This document shows positions 63,102 through 64,000 of a stretch of DNA of 64,000 nt, one piece after another. Below the pieces are notes generated by a model. That model ran no database searches and was not told the DNA's origin. It worked only from the letters and a program-made list of their open reading frames with translations. Every line of letters begins with the position of its first letter. Positions within the stretch are counted from its first letter, which is position 1. The position numbers were made by a program, and so were the translations under genes. The stretch is from an uncultured Desulfatitalea sp. (GTDB lineage: Bacteria; Desulfobacterota; Desulfobacteria; Desulfobacterales; Desulfosarcinaceae), in NCBI GenBank assembly GCA_937868765.1, contig CALMNL010000004.1:1624749-1688748 (forward strand). Reading direction: 5' to 3'.

Positions 63102-63827
63102 TCAGTGCGGTGCGATTTCAACAACGCCGTCCAGAACACCCATGGTCATGTTGCCGATGGAAATCCGGCCGTAGCTGTTGCTCAAGGGCATTCCGGTGCC
63201 CCCGCCGTTGAGCGCGCCGGCAGCGGTGATCGTAACGTCAAAGGTCAGCGCGGTCTGGTTGACTTCCATCGTGGGCAGGCCGATTCGCACGCCGGCCATT
63301 CTTGCCGCCGCATTTCCGGTATTGTTCACCGCGCCAGCGGTCAGAACTGCGAGGGTGCCGACATCGATGGTCAGCGCTTTGGCTTCGAAATGATCGTTAA
63401 TGCCATCCTCTCCTGCGGTGAGCTCGGTGGGATCGACAATCCCATCGTCATTTGCATCGGTCCAAATCTGAGCATCGACGTTGTTGTAATTAAACAACGG
63501 AGTACCGGAACCGTTATCCCAAACGCCTTGAACGGCGCGGTTGGGGCTTTCGGGCAGACCATCGGCATCCAGGCTGGTGATGGCGTTGATGTTGACCATC
63601 ATGTAGAGATTGCTGATATTCACCGAACCATCAGTTCCGTCGGTGCCGCCGACGTCCGTGTAGCGGATGTATTCAATATTCTGATAGATGATCGCGTCGT
63701 CGATGGCGATGCTCACGCCCGCCTGGCCGGTGATCTGGTCCATGTTGGCGTCGTTCATCGGCTGAAGGGCAAAGGCGTTCAAGGGGAGCAACATCAATAC
63801 GGCCAATACGATAACAAATCTCTTCAT
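63102..63827 (-). CDS. Exported DUF6160-like protein with double-glycine-like motif (paralogue A)
   Basis: 241 residues from ATG 63827 behind GGAGGATCG. Signal peptide (cleavage near NAFAL), then LQPMNDANMDQITGQAGVSI: Met -12, Asn -8, Met -7, Ile -4, Gly -2, Gln -1. The mature region is Asn/Asp/Gly/Thr-rich (DVGGTDGTDGSVNISNLYMM, TDANDDGIVDPTELTAGEDG) with low Lys and no Cys, a composition seen in secreted fibre-forming proteins. It ends ISIGNMTMGVLDGVVEIAPH. Confidence 0.78.
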   Translation of the reverse strand: MKRFVIVLAVLMLLPLNAFALQPMNDANMDQITGQAGVSIAIDDAIIYQNIEYIRYTDVGGTDGTDGSVNISNLYMMVNINAITSLDADGLPESPNRAVQGVWDNGSGTPLFNYNNVDAQIWTDANDDGIVDPTELTAGEDGINDHFEAKALTIDVGTLAVLTAGAVNNTGNAAARMAGVRIGLPTMEVNQTALTFDVTITAAGALNGGGTGMPLSNSYGRISIGNMTMGVLDGVVEIAPH

Positions 63828-63865
63828 TTTTCGATCCTCCTCCGATAGTAGTTGCATGCTTCCGA

Positions 63866-63900
63866 CCCTCGGCGGTCGAACCATTTCGAGGCGCCGAGGG
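63866..63900. repeat. Inverted repeat between divergent genes
   Basis: CCCTCGGCG (63866-63874) and CGCCGAGGG (63892-63900) form a 9-bp stem with a 17-nt loop. It lies between the minus-strand paralogue A and the partial plus-strand ORF and may be an operator. Confidence 0.4.
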
Positions 63901-63905
63901 GATCC

Positions 63906-64000
63906 ATGATGGATAAAAAACCTGCTTCGGTCGAACTGGATCTGGAACTCTGGCTGGCAGGTGCCCCGTGTCTGCCGTTTTCCGCTGGGGGCGGGCCCAT
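63906..64000 (+). CDS. Partial ORF at the right edge
   Basis: ATG 63906 (or 63909) after GAGGGG opens a frame that reads MMDKKPASVELDLELWLAGA and continues to the window end without a stop. Only 31 codons are visible, so it is a plausible but unproven gene. No family can be named. Confidence 0.35.
   Translation, partial: MMDKKPASVELDLELWLAGAPCLPFSAGGGP

Overview
The window looks like a chromosomal segment of a GC-rich sulfate-reducing bacterium of the Desulfosarcina/Desulfobacteraceae type (Thermodesulfobacteriota). The basis is a complete dissimilatory sulfate-reduction core: aprBA (adenylylsulfate reductase), qmoABC (its menaquinol-linked electron donor) and sat (ATP sulfurylase). Around it are nickel/cobalt handling genes (cbiMN-Q-O, cooT), a decayed metF and many small methyltransferases. 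The genus is an inference from gene content only.

Layout. 1-3.4 kb (minus): a left-truncated type VI secretion vgrG behind a methyltransferase-regulatory-domain gene, a small membrane gene with a probable frameshift, and a PrcB-like exported protein; a secreted serpin is divergent. 5-7.6 kb: a PLP alpha-oxoamine synthase, a YgiD-type dioxygenase and a SHOCT protein. 7.6-12.5 kb: a peptide natural-product (RiPP) locus with a 65-residue precursor, a SPASM radical SAM enzyme, an exporter and a convergent cobalamin-type radical SAM enzyme. 12.5-19 kb (minus): housekeeping and accessory enzymes (oxidoreductase, methyltransferases, CoA-binding protein, ATPase, acetyltransferase). 19.2-23.4 kb: a promoter and terminator-bearing leader in front of a porin, then the nickel/cobalt ECF transporter. 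23.5-32.6 kb: ChrB-like protein, MFS protein, citrate synthase, MaoC hydratase, ketopantoate reductase-like protein, TauE transporter, DUF3842-CooT with its own leader, metF remnant and a cysteine-cluster protein. 33-49.6 kb: the sulfate-respiration island. 49.7-55.8 kb: an exported LVIVD propeller protein and a TRAP transporter. 55.8-64 kb: a minus-strand exported-protein locus.

How it works together. In the sulfate island, Sat makes APS, AprAB reduces it to sulfite, and QmoABC feeds electrons from the quinone pool. Between qmoC and sat lie a sigma-54 activator, a NifX-like protein, and a set of genes (degenerate receiver, CBS protein, SLC13 anion transporter, sensor kinase, two response regulators) behind a near-perfect sigma-54 promoter with tandem upstream repeats. 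This suggests regulated anion (probably sulfate) uptake linked to respiration.

The two most interesting regions are: (i) 9.4-12.4 kb, a RiPP candidate whose precursor ends in a Cys-Cys...Tyr...Tyr-Cys core; and (ii) 55.8-63.8 kb, where a stand-alone C39 peptidase precedes a coiled-coil-plus-beta-barrel outer-membrane protein and lies among three Sec-exported proteins that carry a double-glycine-like motif just after the signal peptide. The second resembles the Fap amyloid (FapD/FapF) arrangement but with different substrates.
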